DNA of 64,000 nucleotides. Origin: Neelides folsomi. Taxonomy: Eukaryota > Arthropoda > Collembola > Neelipleona > Neelidae. Of the stretch, positions 36,144 to 48,200 are shown piece by piece (positions within the stretch are counted from its first letter, which is position 1; each line of letters starts with the position of its first letter). The notes below the pieces were generated by a model, which was given only the letters and a program-made list of their open reading frames with translations, was not told where the DNA came from and did not search any database. The DNA lies in assembly GCA_034687125.1 (NCBI GenBank), contig JAQGBZ010000261.1, positions 1-64,000 of the forward strand, written 5' to 3'. The position numbers and the translations under genes were made by a program.

Positions 36144-37353
36144 TTTTGTAGATTAAAATTAAACTATACTCGAATATAAGCTAAACTTGTACAGTTGCAA
36201 TCATTTCTGGATCCGATTACGAAAATTTCGTTTACAAACAGTTCATTTCACAAAATGCTTATAAAACAAAGATTACATTTGGTTAACTTTCAAAACAGTA
36301 AGACTTAAAAAAACCTAACACTATCGAATTATAATATAAATTCAGTTAAAATTTTCTGGAATACACTTACGGAATTTTCACAATTACTTATTTTATACAA
36401 TTGGTACAATTGTGTTTTTGTTAATTGATAGTACACGATCACAATACGGTTAAGCCGTTTACAACGATTAAGATTTTAAAAATTGTGTAGGTAAAGGTAA
36501 AAGTATTATTTTGTTATTTGATATAAATATGTTTATAATATATTTTAATAGTGAGTATTATAATAATTTGTGATTCAGGATTTGTTTGGTCAGGAAAGAC
36601 ACGAGAAGTTTTACGATTGCATTCACAAGATTCTAAAAGCTAATTAATTAAAATATCAAAAGAGAATCCAGAAGGAGAAAGAGTGGACGAAGGGCATTTA
36701 GAGTTTAGAGATATTTCAGACTGACGACGTACAATAAAAGGATATTAGCAATAATAAAAAAATTTAATTGTAAAAAAAGATTTCATTTCCCATCACTTCT
36801 CTCCCCTTCCTCTCCCTTTTAATTCCCTTTAATCAATGTTAAAACTTGTATGTGTGTGTGAATAGAGAACTTGTTGAATATCTCTCTGGTATATAAAGGG
36901 CCTATATGTCTATTAAATATGGTGATTGGTTGTAATTGAATTATACTTTCTCGACTCCGCATAACACATGATACAATGCAGAATTGATTACATTTAAGAA
37001 AGATATTAATCTAATTTTCCATTACAATTTCATCACATGTAAAAGGAGTTTACCCTTCAAAAAAGTATTTTACATTTAAATGATAAATAAATGGACGTAT
37101 AAATGTGTGCTTATAATCTCACAAGTTCTCAGGAGGGGTGGGAGGATGGGTTAACACTCTTTTAACTAATTAACATCGAACTTACAAGGAAAGGAAAGAC
37201 CTTTTAACTTTAATTAAAACCTTATGTTTATTCACACACACTCGCACTCATCGCACAGTAGGGAATAACAAATGTGGCTTGAAACTAAACCAAGCTCTTC
37301 CCCCCACTCAGATTTGAAACTGACACATTTCACGAAATTACTCAACAAACAAA
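36144..37353. other. Divergent intergenic region, PLC-gamma / golgin-97
   Basis: About 1.2 kb between divergent start codons, so both promoters should lie here. It is AT-rich with no clear TATA/initiator pair. No coding frame recognised. Confidence 0.6.
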
Positions 37354-40300
37354 ATGTTTGCGAATTTGAAGAAGAAGATTGAGGAAGAGGTTCAGAGAAT
37401 TGGCATATATTATAAAAACACATTAATTATACTACTCTTTGCTTAATTTAACACTTTAAAATTTTATTTTAGGTTGGGGATTTGGGCCGATTGGCGAGTC
37501 CATTAACCTCAACATTCGATCGCCGTGTAAATTCAAACACACCGAGCGTCGTGTCAAGGCAAAGTTCCGTCTCTTCACTTGCTGATGCTTTTGATGAAGC
37601 GAGAAGCCCAAGAGGAAACAGTTTGCATCCCAATTCGAGTGCAGCTTCTGAAACCTCCGAGATCAAAAAAGTCAATACGGATTGGAGGCAAAAATGGGAG
37701 AGTCAGAAAAAAGCTTTCGAGGAACGGCTGCAGAATCAAGAGGCCGACTTTGCTTGGAAGTTGAGCTCAAAGAACGAGGAGATTGAGAGATTGAAGGATG
37801 AAAAAAGGAAGATTGAAGAGACACTGAGAAACTCAGAGGTGAGATATAAAGAGAGGCTCATTAGAGCTCAGGATGACATCGACCAGCTGGAAGGGTTGTC
37901 AAAGATGGAAAACTCGAAGGTGAAGCATTTGGTGAGTAGGGAATGCGTCTTCCGCTCAACTTTAATCTTTCTTTAATGCTTAAATAATTGTTAGAAATTG
38001 AGATAACAATGTAATTAGCGAATTAACATCTAAAGGTGTATTTTCGTTTTCATTTACTAATTTGCTTTGGAAGGTTTGTAACGCTTACTTATTAGTAATG
38101 ATTTTGTATTTTAAAGTGTTACATTTAACTTCTGCAATAATTCTTTGCGTTAGCTTTTTTGGTGTGTTTTATAAAATATTTGTATATCTCATAATTGGAG
38201 TTTTGACCAGAAATTAATTATATTGTGAAGTTGAATAAAACTTTTATGTTTTAGTTGCTCAACACTCAAGAGGAATTCGAAAAATGTAAAACGGAAAGTT
38301 ATCAGAAAGAAGTAAAGATCAATCAAATTAACGAAGAGTTGGAGATTTTAAAAACCGAGAATGGGCTTTTGAAAAATAATTTGGAACGATTTGCCGTCAA
38401 GTCCATCAATTCAAATACCGACCAGTCAAAAACAAAGAGCGATGAAGAAGTGTTAAGATTGACTGAACAAATTCAAATTTTAGAAGCATTTAAGAACGAA
38501 AATTCTGATCGTTTAGTCAAAATTCGAGAGGAAAACAAAGAGAAGGAAACAAAAATGAGTCAAGAGATTCAACATTTGAGAAGTGAAAATGAAAAGTTAG
38601 TAAATCTTCAATCCAACGAGTCAGATAAATTCAAATATATGGAGTCCACTAATGAAAGATTGGATGGTGAGAACAACGATCTTCTTTTCCAAATCTCTAA
38701 CCTTCAAAAGAAGAAGGATGAGCTGACGGGAACAATTAAGATTCTTACAGACAAAATCGATGCTTATGAACGTGATCTTCGGGACAAAGTTCAACAAATT
38801 CAAATTTTAGAAGCAGCAAAGAATGAAAATTCCGATCGTTTAATCAAAATTCAAAAGGAAAACAACGAGAAGGAAACACAAATGAATCAAAATATTAAGA
38901 TCCTTACTGACAATCTAGAGGCTTCTGGATTTGACATTCGAGATAAAATTCAACAAATCCATATTTTAGAAACAACAAATAACGAAAATTCCAATCGTTT
39001 AGTCAAAATCCAAGAGGAAAGTAAAGAGAAAGAAACAAAAATGAACCAAGAGATTCAAATCTTAAGAAGTGAGAATGAAAAGTTATTAAATCTTCAATCC
39101 AATTCAGATGATTCAGATAAATGCAAATATTTGGAGTCCACTATTGAAAGATTAAAGGGTGAGAACAAAGATCTTCTTTTCCAAGTCTCTGGCTTTCAAA
39201 AGAGGAAAGATGAGATGACAGAAGAAAATAAGACCCTTACTGACAAACTCGATGCTTCTGGATTGGATCTTCGAGAGAAAATTCAACAAATTCAAAGTTT
39301 AGAAGCATTTAAGAATGAAAATTCCAATCGTTTAGTCAAAATCCAAGAGGAAAGTAAAGAGAAAGAAATAAAAATGAACCAAGAGATTCAAAACTTGAGA
39401 AGTGAGAATGAAAAGTTGTTAAACCTTCAATCCAATGATTTAGATAAATACAAAATTTTGGAGTCCAATTTTGAAAGATTACAGAATGAGAATAAAGATC
39501 TTCTTTCACAAGTCTCTGACCTTCAAGGTAAAAAAGTTGAGCTGGCAGAAGAAATTAAGTCCCTTACTGTCAAAATCGATGCTTCTGGATCGGATCTTCG
39601 AGGAAAAATTAACCAAATTCAAATATTAGAAGCAACAAAAAATGAAAATTCTGAACGATTAATGAAAATTCAAAATGAAAGCAAAGAGAAAGAAACAAAA
39701 ATGATTCAAGAGATTCAACATTTGGGAAGCGAAAATGAAAAGTTAATAAATCTCCAATCCAATGATTTGGATAAATGCAAAAATTTGGAGTCCACTATTG
39801 AAAGATTACATAGTGAGAATAAAGATCTTCTTTTCCAAGTCTCTGAACTTAAAGTTAAAAAAGTCGAGCTGGCAGAAGAAATTAAGACCCTTACTGACAC
39901 AATCGATGCTACTACATTGGTTCTTGGAGAAAAAAGTCAACAAATTCAAATTTTAGAAGCATTTAAGAACGAAAATTCTGATCGTTTAGTCAAAATCCAA
40001 GATGAAAGCAATGAGAAAGAAATAAAAATGAGTGAAGAGATTCAAATCTTAAGAAGTGAGAATGAAAAGTTATTAAATCTTCAATCCAATGAGGACGAGT
40101 CAGATAAATGTAAACATTTGGAGTCCACTATTGAAAGATTAGAGTGTGAGAACAACGATCTTCTTTTCCAAGTTTCTGACCTTCAAGGGACGAAAGATGA
40201 GCTGACAGAAGAAATTAAGTTCCTTAACGAAAAAATCGATTCTTCTGGAACTGACCTTCGAGATAAGATTGAAATCCTTGAAGGAAAGCTTGGAGAGAAA

Positions 40301-40942
40301 GCCAAAGTATGTTTTAATTAATAAAAGTGTAATTAATAGTTTAATCTTTGTTAAACTAAATTTTATTTATTTATGTTTTTAGGCATTGAAGGTTTCCAAT
40401 CAACAACTTCAAGATCTTCGAAAATCCCTAGCACATGAAATCAGATCTGGAGAAATGAAAAATGATACAAGTTCTTCTCCTCTTCTCGAAGTCACGTAAG
40501 TCGTTTTTTTTTATTAAATTGCTAAAAATTAATTAATTTAGATGAAAATAATTTTAGGTATTATTAACAGCACAATTTTAAGTTTTTTATTGACTTGTTT
40601 TTATTGTTATTAGCATTAGTGAAGAAGGCCATGAAAAAGGAGATCGGGCAGCCCCCGAAAACGTCAATTTCCAATATATGAGAAGTGTTCTAATTAAATT
40701 TCTAACCACCAAAGATCAACAAGTCGTAAGTGAAAATAATCGTGTTACTTTCATTTAGTTATTACAATCATCAATCATACAGAATCATACCAACTAAATT
40801 AATCCAAATTAATTGTATTTTTAAGACTCAACAATTGATACGAGTGGTTGCGACGCTGCTAGAGCTCAATCCTGAAGAGGAAAGACTCCTCCATGAAGCT
40901 TCAGATACGAGGACTTGGAGCATTCTCAAACCACGCCATTAA
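37354..40942 (+). CDS. GOLGA1: Golgin-97, trans-Golgi coiled-coil GRIP-domain protein
   Basis: A tether at the trans-Golgi recruited by Arl1 through its GRIP domain. Exons: 37354-37389, 37473-37931, 38255-40306, 40383-40495, 40614-40725, 40826-40942; 962 aa (human about 767). The N-terminus MFANLKKKIEEE matches the golgin-97 start; a Ser-rich stretch follows, then long heptad coiled coil. DQLEGLSKMENSKVKHL parallels the golgin-97 segment before its central rod. The C-terminal GRIP domain runs NFQYMRSVLIKFLT to LELNPEEERLL, with the Tyr and Leu expected for Arl1 binding; it is split over two exons. The big third exon contains five near-complete copies and one deleted copy of a 109-residue unit, which explains the extra length. 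Exon 1 uses a weak donor (GTTCAG), the only GT before a stop. Confidence 0.9.
38471..40276 (+). repeat. Internal 327-bp tandem repeat in golgin-97
   Basis: Copies begin at 38471, 38798, 38957, 39290, 39617 and 39944. Spacing is 327, 159, 333, 327 and 327 bp, always a multiple of three. Each unit encodes about 109 residues opening IQILEAxKNENSxRL and containing SENEKLxNLQSN, ESTIERL and ENKDLLFQVSDL. The second copy lacks its middle 56 codons, and the third carries two extra codons. All units are predicted coiled coil, so the repeats lengthen the rod. Confidence 0.95.
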
Positions 40943-42291
40943 TCAAGACTTATTGTCAGGTCAAAGGGTCTACAGATTTTATGGTGAAGATTCCATCTTC
41001 ACTTACGCATTCCAAAAGTTTTAAAGCTTTAACCTTAATGAAAGATTCAATATTTATAAATAAATACATATTTATATAAAATGCGATGTTCATTAAAGCA
41101 ATGTTTAGACAAGTAATTAAGGTTTAATAACACAATTAAGGATTTGTGGCTATAAGTGCAATTAAATAGTTAATGCCTTAATACTACAAATTAAGTATTA
41201 GAATTGTTTTATAAGATTTTATAAATATTATAGCAATAAAAAGGTTACAATAAACTATTTTATTCAATTACGATTCAACAATCCAACTACTAGATACTTA
41301 TGTAATAATTTTATTTAAATGAATAAAAATGATCAATGCCACTTTCATTGATGCTAAAAACTCGTGCTTCAATAAATAAATGAATTTTATGACTTTAGAA
41401 TCACTTTATTAAAATTGTAGACATTAAATAATATCGAAAAATGACGAGATATCACAAAATCTTCATCCAAATAGACGTAACAAATAACACATAAATTAAC
41501 ACGTGCTCTCAAATCAACTTTTCATAACGTTTAATAGGGCAATTACACAGAAGATGATTAAAGTAATCATTATAATAAATAAAATACACCAACATTTATC
41601 AACTAGTATTTAAGTATTTCTTTAATAACAATTAAGTAGTTAACTATACACAAAACAATGGCTATTTATAATACTCTATATCAGTAAATTAATTTACTCG
41701 CATGCAAATAAATTCTATCTTAATAGTTTAACTTTAATTGATGATAAATTACATAAAGTACAGATATAATATATCCTTCTATTCCAATTGTTTATACTAA
41801 TTATTATTTACAATAATATTGACAAAGGTACATTTATATGGTCTTTCGAGTAAGGGTTTTTTGATAGGTATGAAATATGAAATGTATTGTTTTTTATTTA
41901 CTGCATTAGGAAATTAATATAAATATTTTAACCAAGAATTAATTTTATAAAATCTTATAATACAGAAAAAAATTAACAAATATCAACAATATTATTAATA
42001 GTAGGCAAAAGATTCAATTACTTAATTTAACATATCAAATATTTAAATAACATCTTCATATTTAAGTATGTTTACATAAATAAAATTACAATTTTCAAGT
42101 TGTAATAGGTGTATATAAAAAGTTAACAATGAGATATTGTTGGAAAAATAGGAGAAATCTGGAAGAAATCGAACCGATTGAATATCCGATGGAAGATTGT
42201 AATGTGGTTTCATTTTGTAATTATTAAAAATTAAGGTAAAAATTCCGAATTTTGTACATTTTGAATGGACGTTTCTTACGGGAATCGACGT
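40943..42291. other. Intergenic between convergent golgin-97 and DNAJC13
   Basis: About 1.35 kb of very AT-rich sequence holding two converging 3' ends. An AATAAA at 41059-41064 suits golgin-97. No coding frame or repeat recognised. Confidence 0.7.
41059..41064 (+). promoter_or_regulatory. Polyadenylation signal candidate, golgin-97
   Basis: AATAAA 117 bp after the golgin-97 stop codon in an AT-rich 3' flank. Placement is appropriate, though AATAAA is common by chance in such sequence. Confidence 0.4.
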
Positions 42292-45200
42292 TTATTCAAT
42301 CAGTGGAGGAGGAGAGGTTGGGATTGAAGATTTGGCTATCGTTCCTTGCGTCAAATATCCAGCAACTGAACCAGTTGAAGATCCGGTCAGATAACCAGAA
42401 ATTGGGCGATCCGTCAAGAATAAATCGTGTTTCTAAATTAAAGAAAAAAACATTCAATTCAAGTCCAACCAACAATAAGTCATAATTAATGTCCTAATAA
42501 AATTGACCTCAAATAAGAATTGAATGATTATAAAAATCATTAATCAATAATATTGCTTTTACCTGATCACGATATTGTGCCCAAACTTGAGATTTTTCTA
42601 ATATAGCCTCAACTTCCGCTCCGTATTTCTCATCTTGTTTCATGTATTGGAGTGCGTGAACAATATTAGCCTTCGTTGCAGAAGGACTATGTCCAAGTTC
42701 CACTCCTCCGTTCTTTAATAGTCCCAACAAAACTCCGACGAGGTCAGCTTGGAGTCCTTGATATACCAGAGGTGAGTGTCTAGCAGCATAGAGATGATTA
42801 AGGGCTTCGCAAGTGAGCGGAATAGTATCGCCCTTTTTCTTCATGCCGCTCACAATAGGTTGGATGGCTTCCAGAGCGCAAAGAGCTTCTAAACAGCTGC
42901 CATTAGTCGCAACGCTTGTTAAAAGAATAGCAGCTATTTTCCTCAATGCTCCATCGTCTGATTCCATAGCTTTAAGTATTTTAGGAAGCAGCCCCATGGG
43001 TGGGAGGGCGTCACATAAATGCGGCTGAGCTTGGATTAAATGTCCAACTGCCGAGCCAGCCAATTCCAATGCATCGCCGTTCCCCCGTTCTCTCATGGGA
43101 GAAAAGGCAAATTCAAGAAGATCTCGAAGGAACTCTCTGGGTTTTCTCAAATTCCAACTTGGATTTGCAACATAAAGGCGGAGATAAATTCCTCCAATTG
43201 TTGCTTCTCCTTCGACAGCATAACTAACTTGGAAATTTTCATTAGGAAGTCGCCAGTCAACGGAAAGATCTCTTCTTTGTGAATTGAAAAGTTCGTTTTT
43301 CATTGAGCTAATTGCAGATTTCACATTTTCCCTCGCAGCATCGTTCCAAACAATTTCCGGATTTTCCGTTGTTGAGTCGAATAGATGAACGGAGGCGGCT
43401 GGAGATTCCGCCATCGCTTCGGAAAATATAGATGGGATAAATTTGCAAAGAAGAATTTTAACCCTCGGGCCGCTGAGTTTATCAGAAGTGAGTTTGGAGA
43501 GAACTTCTGAAGCTTTCTGTCTCACAGTTGGGTCGATTGAACTTGAGACAAAGAAATGTAACAAGTAGACAATGGCTCCTTTTTGAATTGCTTCTTTAAC
43601 AACTTGTGGATGGGAAACGATCATTGATAGACAAGTAAGCGATAAAGTTGTGACCGCAGATCCATTTCCTTTCCCACCAGCAGCGACTACCAATAGTGCA
43701 GGGACAATTCCCATCCCAATGATGTCACCAACGCATTCTTGATTGCCCATAAGGGATATGAGTAAAGTTAACATCTCGCTCTCAAAATGAGGATACATTA
43801 AATGTCGAGTGAATAGACGGAACTTTCCTTTGCACATTGGTTCAAGGCCGCTGTTGTTCTTCACAACGTTGCTCAATGCTTGGATGCATTGACAAATACC
43901 TTGAATCAATTCAGGAGCAACGGTTCCATTCTTCCCATTCAGATCTGCAGGATCTTGGTTTGATAAATATTTTAAAAGCTCTAATAAGAATTCCGATGGG
44001 TTTTCAAGTTGGAATGTCGGTTCAGAATTGTAAATTCGAACAAAGACAGAACCAATTACAAGTTCGTCTTTGTGTTGAGAGTAGGTAAAGTCACAGCCAT
44101 AAGCTTGGTCGGTCATATCGCCTGAGCGATGAAGACGAAGTTGGCTTTCACAAAATTCCAATAATTCTATCCGTGTTTTATTGTTCCAGATTAAATAAGG
44201 AGTTGAGCAGTTTTCGTTCAGGAGTTTCAAAACAACTTCTGTTTCTTTCTCTCGTGCCTATTAAAAGTAAAAAACATTAATTTTATACATTATTACATTA
44301 TTATATTGAAAATTACAATTCATTTTAATATATTACCATTTTGGCTCCATAAGGAAGTAGTAGGGCGTCTAAGGCCGCACGAATGATGTCGTTTTTAGGA
44401 GCTGTCACGCCATCACCAGATAAAAATTTAAGAGCCGTAATAGACATTTTGGCAAAGTTATTTGTGAGGATTTGATTATTTGTGTCCTCCGTTGCGTCAA
44501 CTCCAGCTTCCTCCAATGTGAAATCATAGGCGAAAAGGGAGATGAGCAAATGCCACAAGACACCAGATTGCAATAAATGCATTTGTAGGATTGTGTCAAC
44601 TGAGAGAGCCGTCACACATTCAGCAGCCAAACAGCACAATTTCGTCAGATGCTATTCATTAACAATATTTAAATATATAATTCATAAGATTTACATAATT
44701 TAAATTAAGATTAAATGGAAATATGTAAATGATACAATAGTGTAATGAATAAAAAATTATTAAAAACCTTAAAATGCAGAATTCGACAGAGATTTTGAGC
44801 CAATTGAGGCATCTCTACCAATTTATCTCTACATAGTTGAAATCCAGTCGCGACAGTGAAACATTTAACGGTGTGAATACAAACTTGAACGGCTACATCA
44901 TTTGGCTTGCTTCCAGCATTAAGGACGGATACGCAGCGGTCAAAAGCACGTAGAAGAAGTTCCAAACCTAAAAGTTAAATAATTATTTTATAAATTGTTA
45001 ATAATAATGATGTTTTAAATGGTTAAATAGTTTAAGTTGTCCTTTTTCTTTTTATAATACTCTGTATATTGTACATTGTAAAAGATAAATCTTTTACAAC
45101 TTTATCTGATTATTCTGATAGATAATTATGCAAACTAAAATCTAACCCTTTTCTCTTCTCAGTTCTTCTACATTGAGCGCGGAACAGTTAAGGGTATGAA

Positions 45201-48200
45201 AAACGACTTCTGCTCCCCATGGAAGGAGAGGAATTTCTTTAGCGAATAAACCATCATCGGCAACTTCTAATTCCATTGTCTTGATTAGCATAGGATATCC
45301 AGCATATTTGTATGGCTCCAATACTATGAAATTAGAGTAAAATTAGTACAATCATAAATTAAATATTTTAATATGAAATTTTGCGGATTGATTTGATGAG
45401 AATGTCAAGATTGATATTATTTACCATGTCCATATCGCTTAAATAAAATGGATTGAGTTTTGAGAATAAGAACAATTCTATTTGGATCAGGATTGCTGCT
45501 TTCTGTTGAATATCTTGAACAAAGAAATTCATAAGCCCTATTAGCTTCTTCAAATCGCTCTCGCCCTTCAGGATTCTTATCTGGATGGAATTTCTGTGCA
45601 AGACGGCGATAATTCTTTTTCACTTTTTCGGCCCATTCAGGATCACCATCAAGTTCAAGAGCTTTGAGGGCATCAGTGACCGTCATTGGTGGGGGACGCT
45701 TCTCAACTTCATTTTTCCAGGCTTCTAGGACGTCTTTCAATAGGGCAATTGGTTCTTGAATGGGCCACTCAGGGAATCGAAATTCGTCTGTCAAGTTCCT
45801 CAAGTAAAATACATTACAGAAAAGTTCATTTTCCAAGTTTGGATAGCTAACTGCGGGAATGGCACAGTATTCATAAAGAGCTCGTGAGTTTGAAAAGAGT
45901 CGAGGTGTGAAATCTGCCAAATGAACAGCAATTCGTCCAATCAGATGTCGTCGCATTTCCCCACTCCAAATAGCCTCTGGTGTGTCAAACTCTCCCAAGA
46001 AGATTTCAGAAAACTTTTCAACCCCATGATTCTCAAGGTAAGCGACCATAGCTTCTGGTAATAATGGTCCTAATACTGAACGCTGCCAAACTGAACTTCC
46101 CTAAAAATAGAAAAATGATCAGTATCGATTGATTTGAAGTTAATACATATATTTGTATGAATAAATGGTAAAACTTTGTATATTTTAAAAATTTTGCTTG
46201 TGTATATGATAATTTTACCTGCTGAGCAGAATAAGTATTCTGTCGTAGATGAGTGAGATGAAGGAAACGAGAAATTGGTAAAATATTTGATCCAGTATAC
46301 ATCATGATATAGAAAAACAGTCCCGTTGCATAAACCCTGCTCATCACAGGGTTCTCTTCCAATATCATGAATAACAACGTTGAGACGCGTTCCACAATAG
46401 CAGGATCAAAGGTAAGAAGGAGTTGTACAATGTGTGGCATGTAATTTGTGGGATCTGACAGAATTTGCTTGGCTTTATGTACAGGTCGAATGACCGAATC
46501 CCCACATTTGGCAGGACAAAATGACACAATTTGAATGAGAATGTCAAGAATGGTTCGGGCCAGTTTTGACTCGTCCATTATTCCTTTTTGCTTCTCAGCG
46601 ACTATGAACCATTTGAGCTGTGGAATGGCACCAAGATGCTTCCAAGTATCTAAACCAGTCGCCCAGCATTTCGTCTTTTGATCAATTTTAGAAGTAGAAT
46701 AGAGTTTCTTGATTTCTTGGAATCCAATCGTTCCGACTTTTTCGTTCGAATCTCGTGGCATATAATACCACTCGGGAGAATCGGCATGTCGCATATCAGG
46801 ACTTGCTTCAATTACATTCGACTGTGCTGGAACTACAGCTCTAAAAATAAAAATCATTTCAATAATACAGATTAATATGTATATTTAATTTAATTTTAAA
46901 ATAATCCACATCATTAGTATAAACAAAAAATAAAATCATCTCGAAATCTCATCTAATATTTAATTTATCATCATTGAAAAAATATTCAAATGTAATTTTT
47001 ATTTGATCAGATTTTACCTTGTTGTATGAAGATGAGCAAGAGTGGCAAGATCAACGAGAACTTTCAATCCACCACAATTGACAACTTCCCTTGCATTTTC
47101 CTTATTTTGAACAAGTTTCTGGAGGAATAAAACCAATCGATCTCGCTCTGCTTTCTCTGTTGACTTTTCAAGCATCACCACAATGAATTTGAGGTCATGA
47201 AACGGCCCAACTTCTTCCCAATGATGACCATATACCGTGCTCATAGCGTCTAAACACATGGCTCTCATATCTGCTCGTCCCGTTAATAAAAACCGATGGT
47301 ACAATTCCCCGAAAAAATCCTTTGCTCCTCGTATACTTGTATTCCCACTAAAGGCATCTTCTTCCAGTAAAAGACGAAGGTAATAAGAGCCAATTTTCAC
47401 TTCATTCTCAAGAGATTTATAGGAAACTTGGAAATCGGAATAATTCCAACAAATGTCACCACTAACATGATCCCGATCTCCATCTAATAGTCGAACTTCT
47501 GCAGTGAGAGCTTCTTTCAATTCCTCTCGTGTCTGATAATTCCAAATAAGGTCAGGCAACGCGTGGTCGGAATTGAAACGTTCATACAACAAAGCCCAAT
47601 TTCCTTCCAATTTCAAGTTTTGCCTCCTCTTTCGTAGGGCGACTGGGCGGAGTTGGTTTTTTGTCCGGACCTCTTGAGCCGTTTTGAGACGCCAATGTTT
47701 CAATGCTCCTTCGATTTGTTTTTCCACGTATTTCTCCACATGGCGGACTTGTTTTGAGAACTGTGAAGGAAGATTTGATCGATGAGCTGCTGCCGCAATT
47801 TTTAAATTGTCTCTTGTATTGATTCTGTCTTGATCGGAAGGACTCGCAGATTCGGTCGATTCGAGGAAACGAAGTAAACCGGATGGCTAATAATTAAACA
47901 ATCCAATTTGAGTTAATGGAATAACTACCAATTATTTAAAACAATGTTTAAAATCGATTGTCTGTAATTATAAAGTAAAATTGATAGGGTGGAATCGTTA
48001 ATTGGCCAATTTTGAAATTTGAATAATTAAACTTACAAGAACCCTGTCTAAGAGTTCCATTGCTAAAGGATTGGATGACGTCCATAAAGTAATTAAATGA
48101 CGAGAAAGCTGACGAAGCGTTAGCATTCTTGCATCATTCGTCTGAAGGAAAAGTGCATTAAGGAGATGGCGAATCAGAGCTCCTTCTTGTAAAGCCATTT

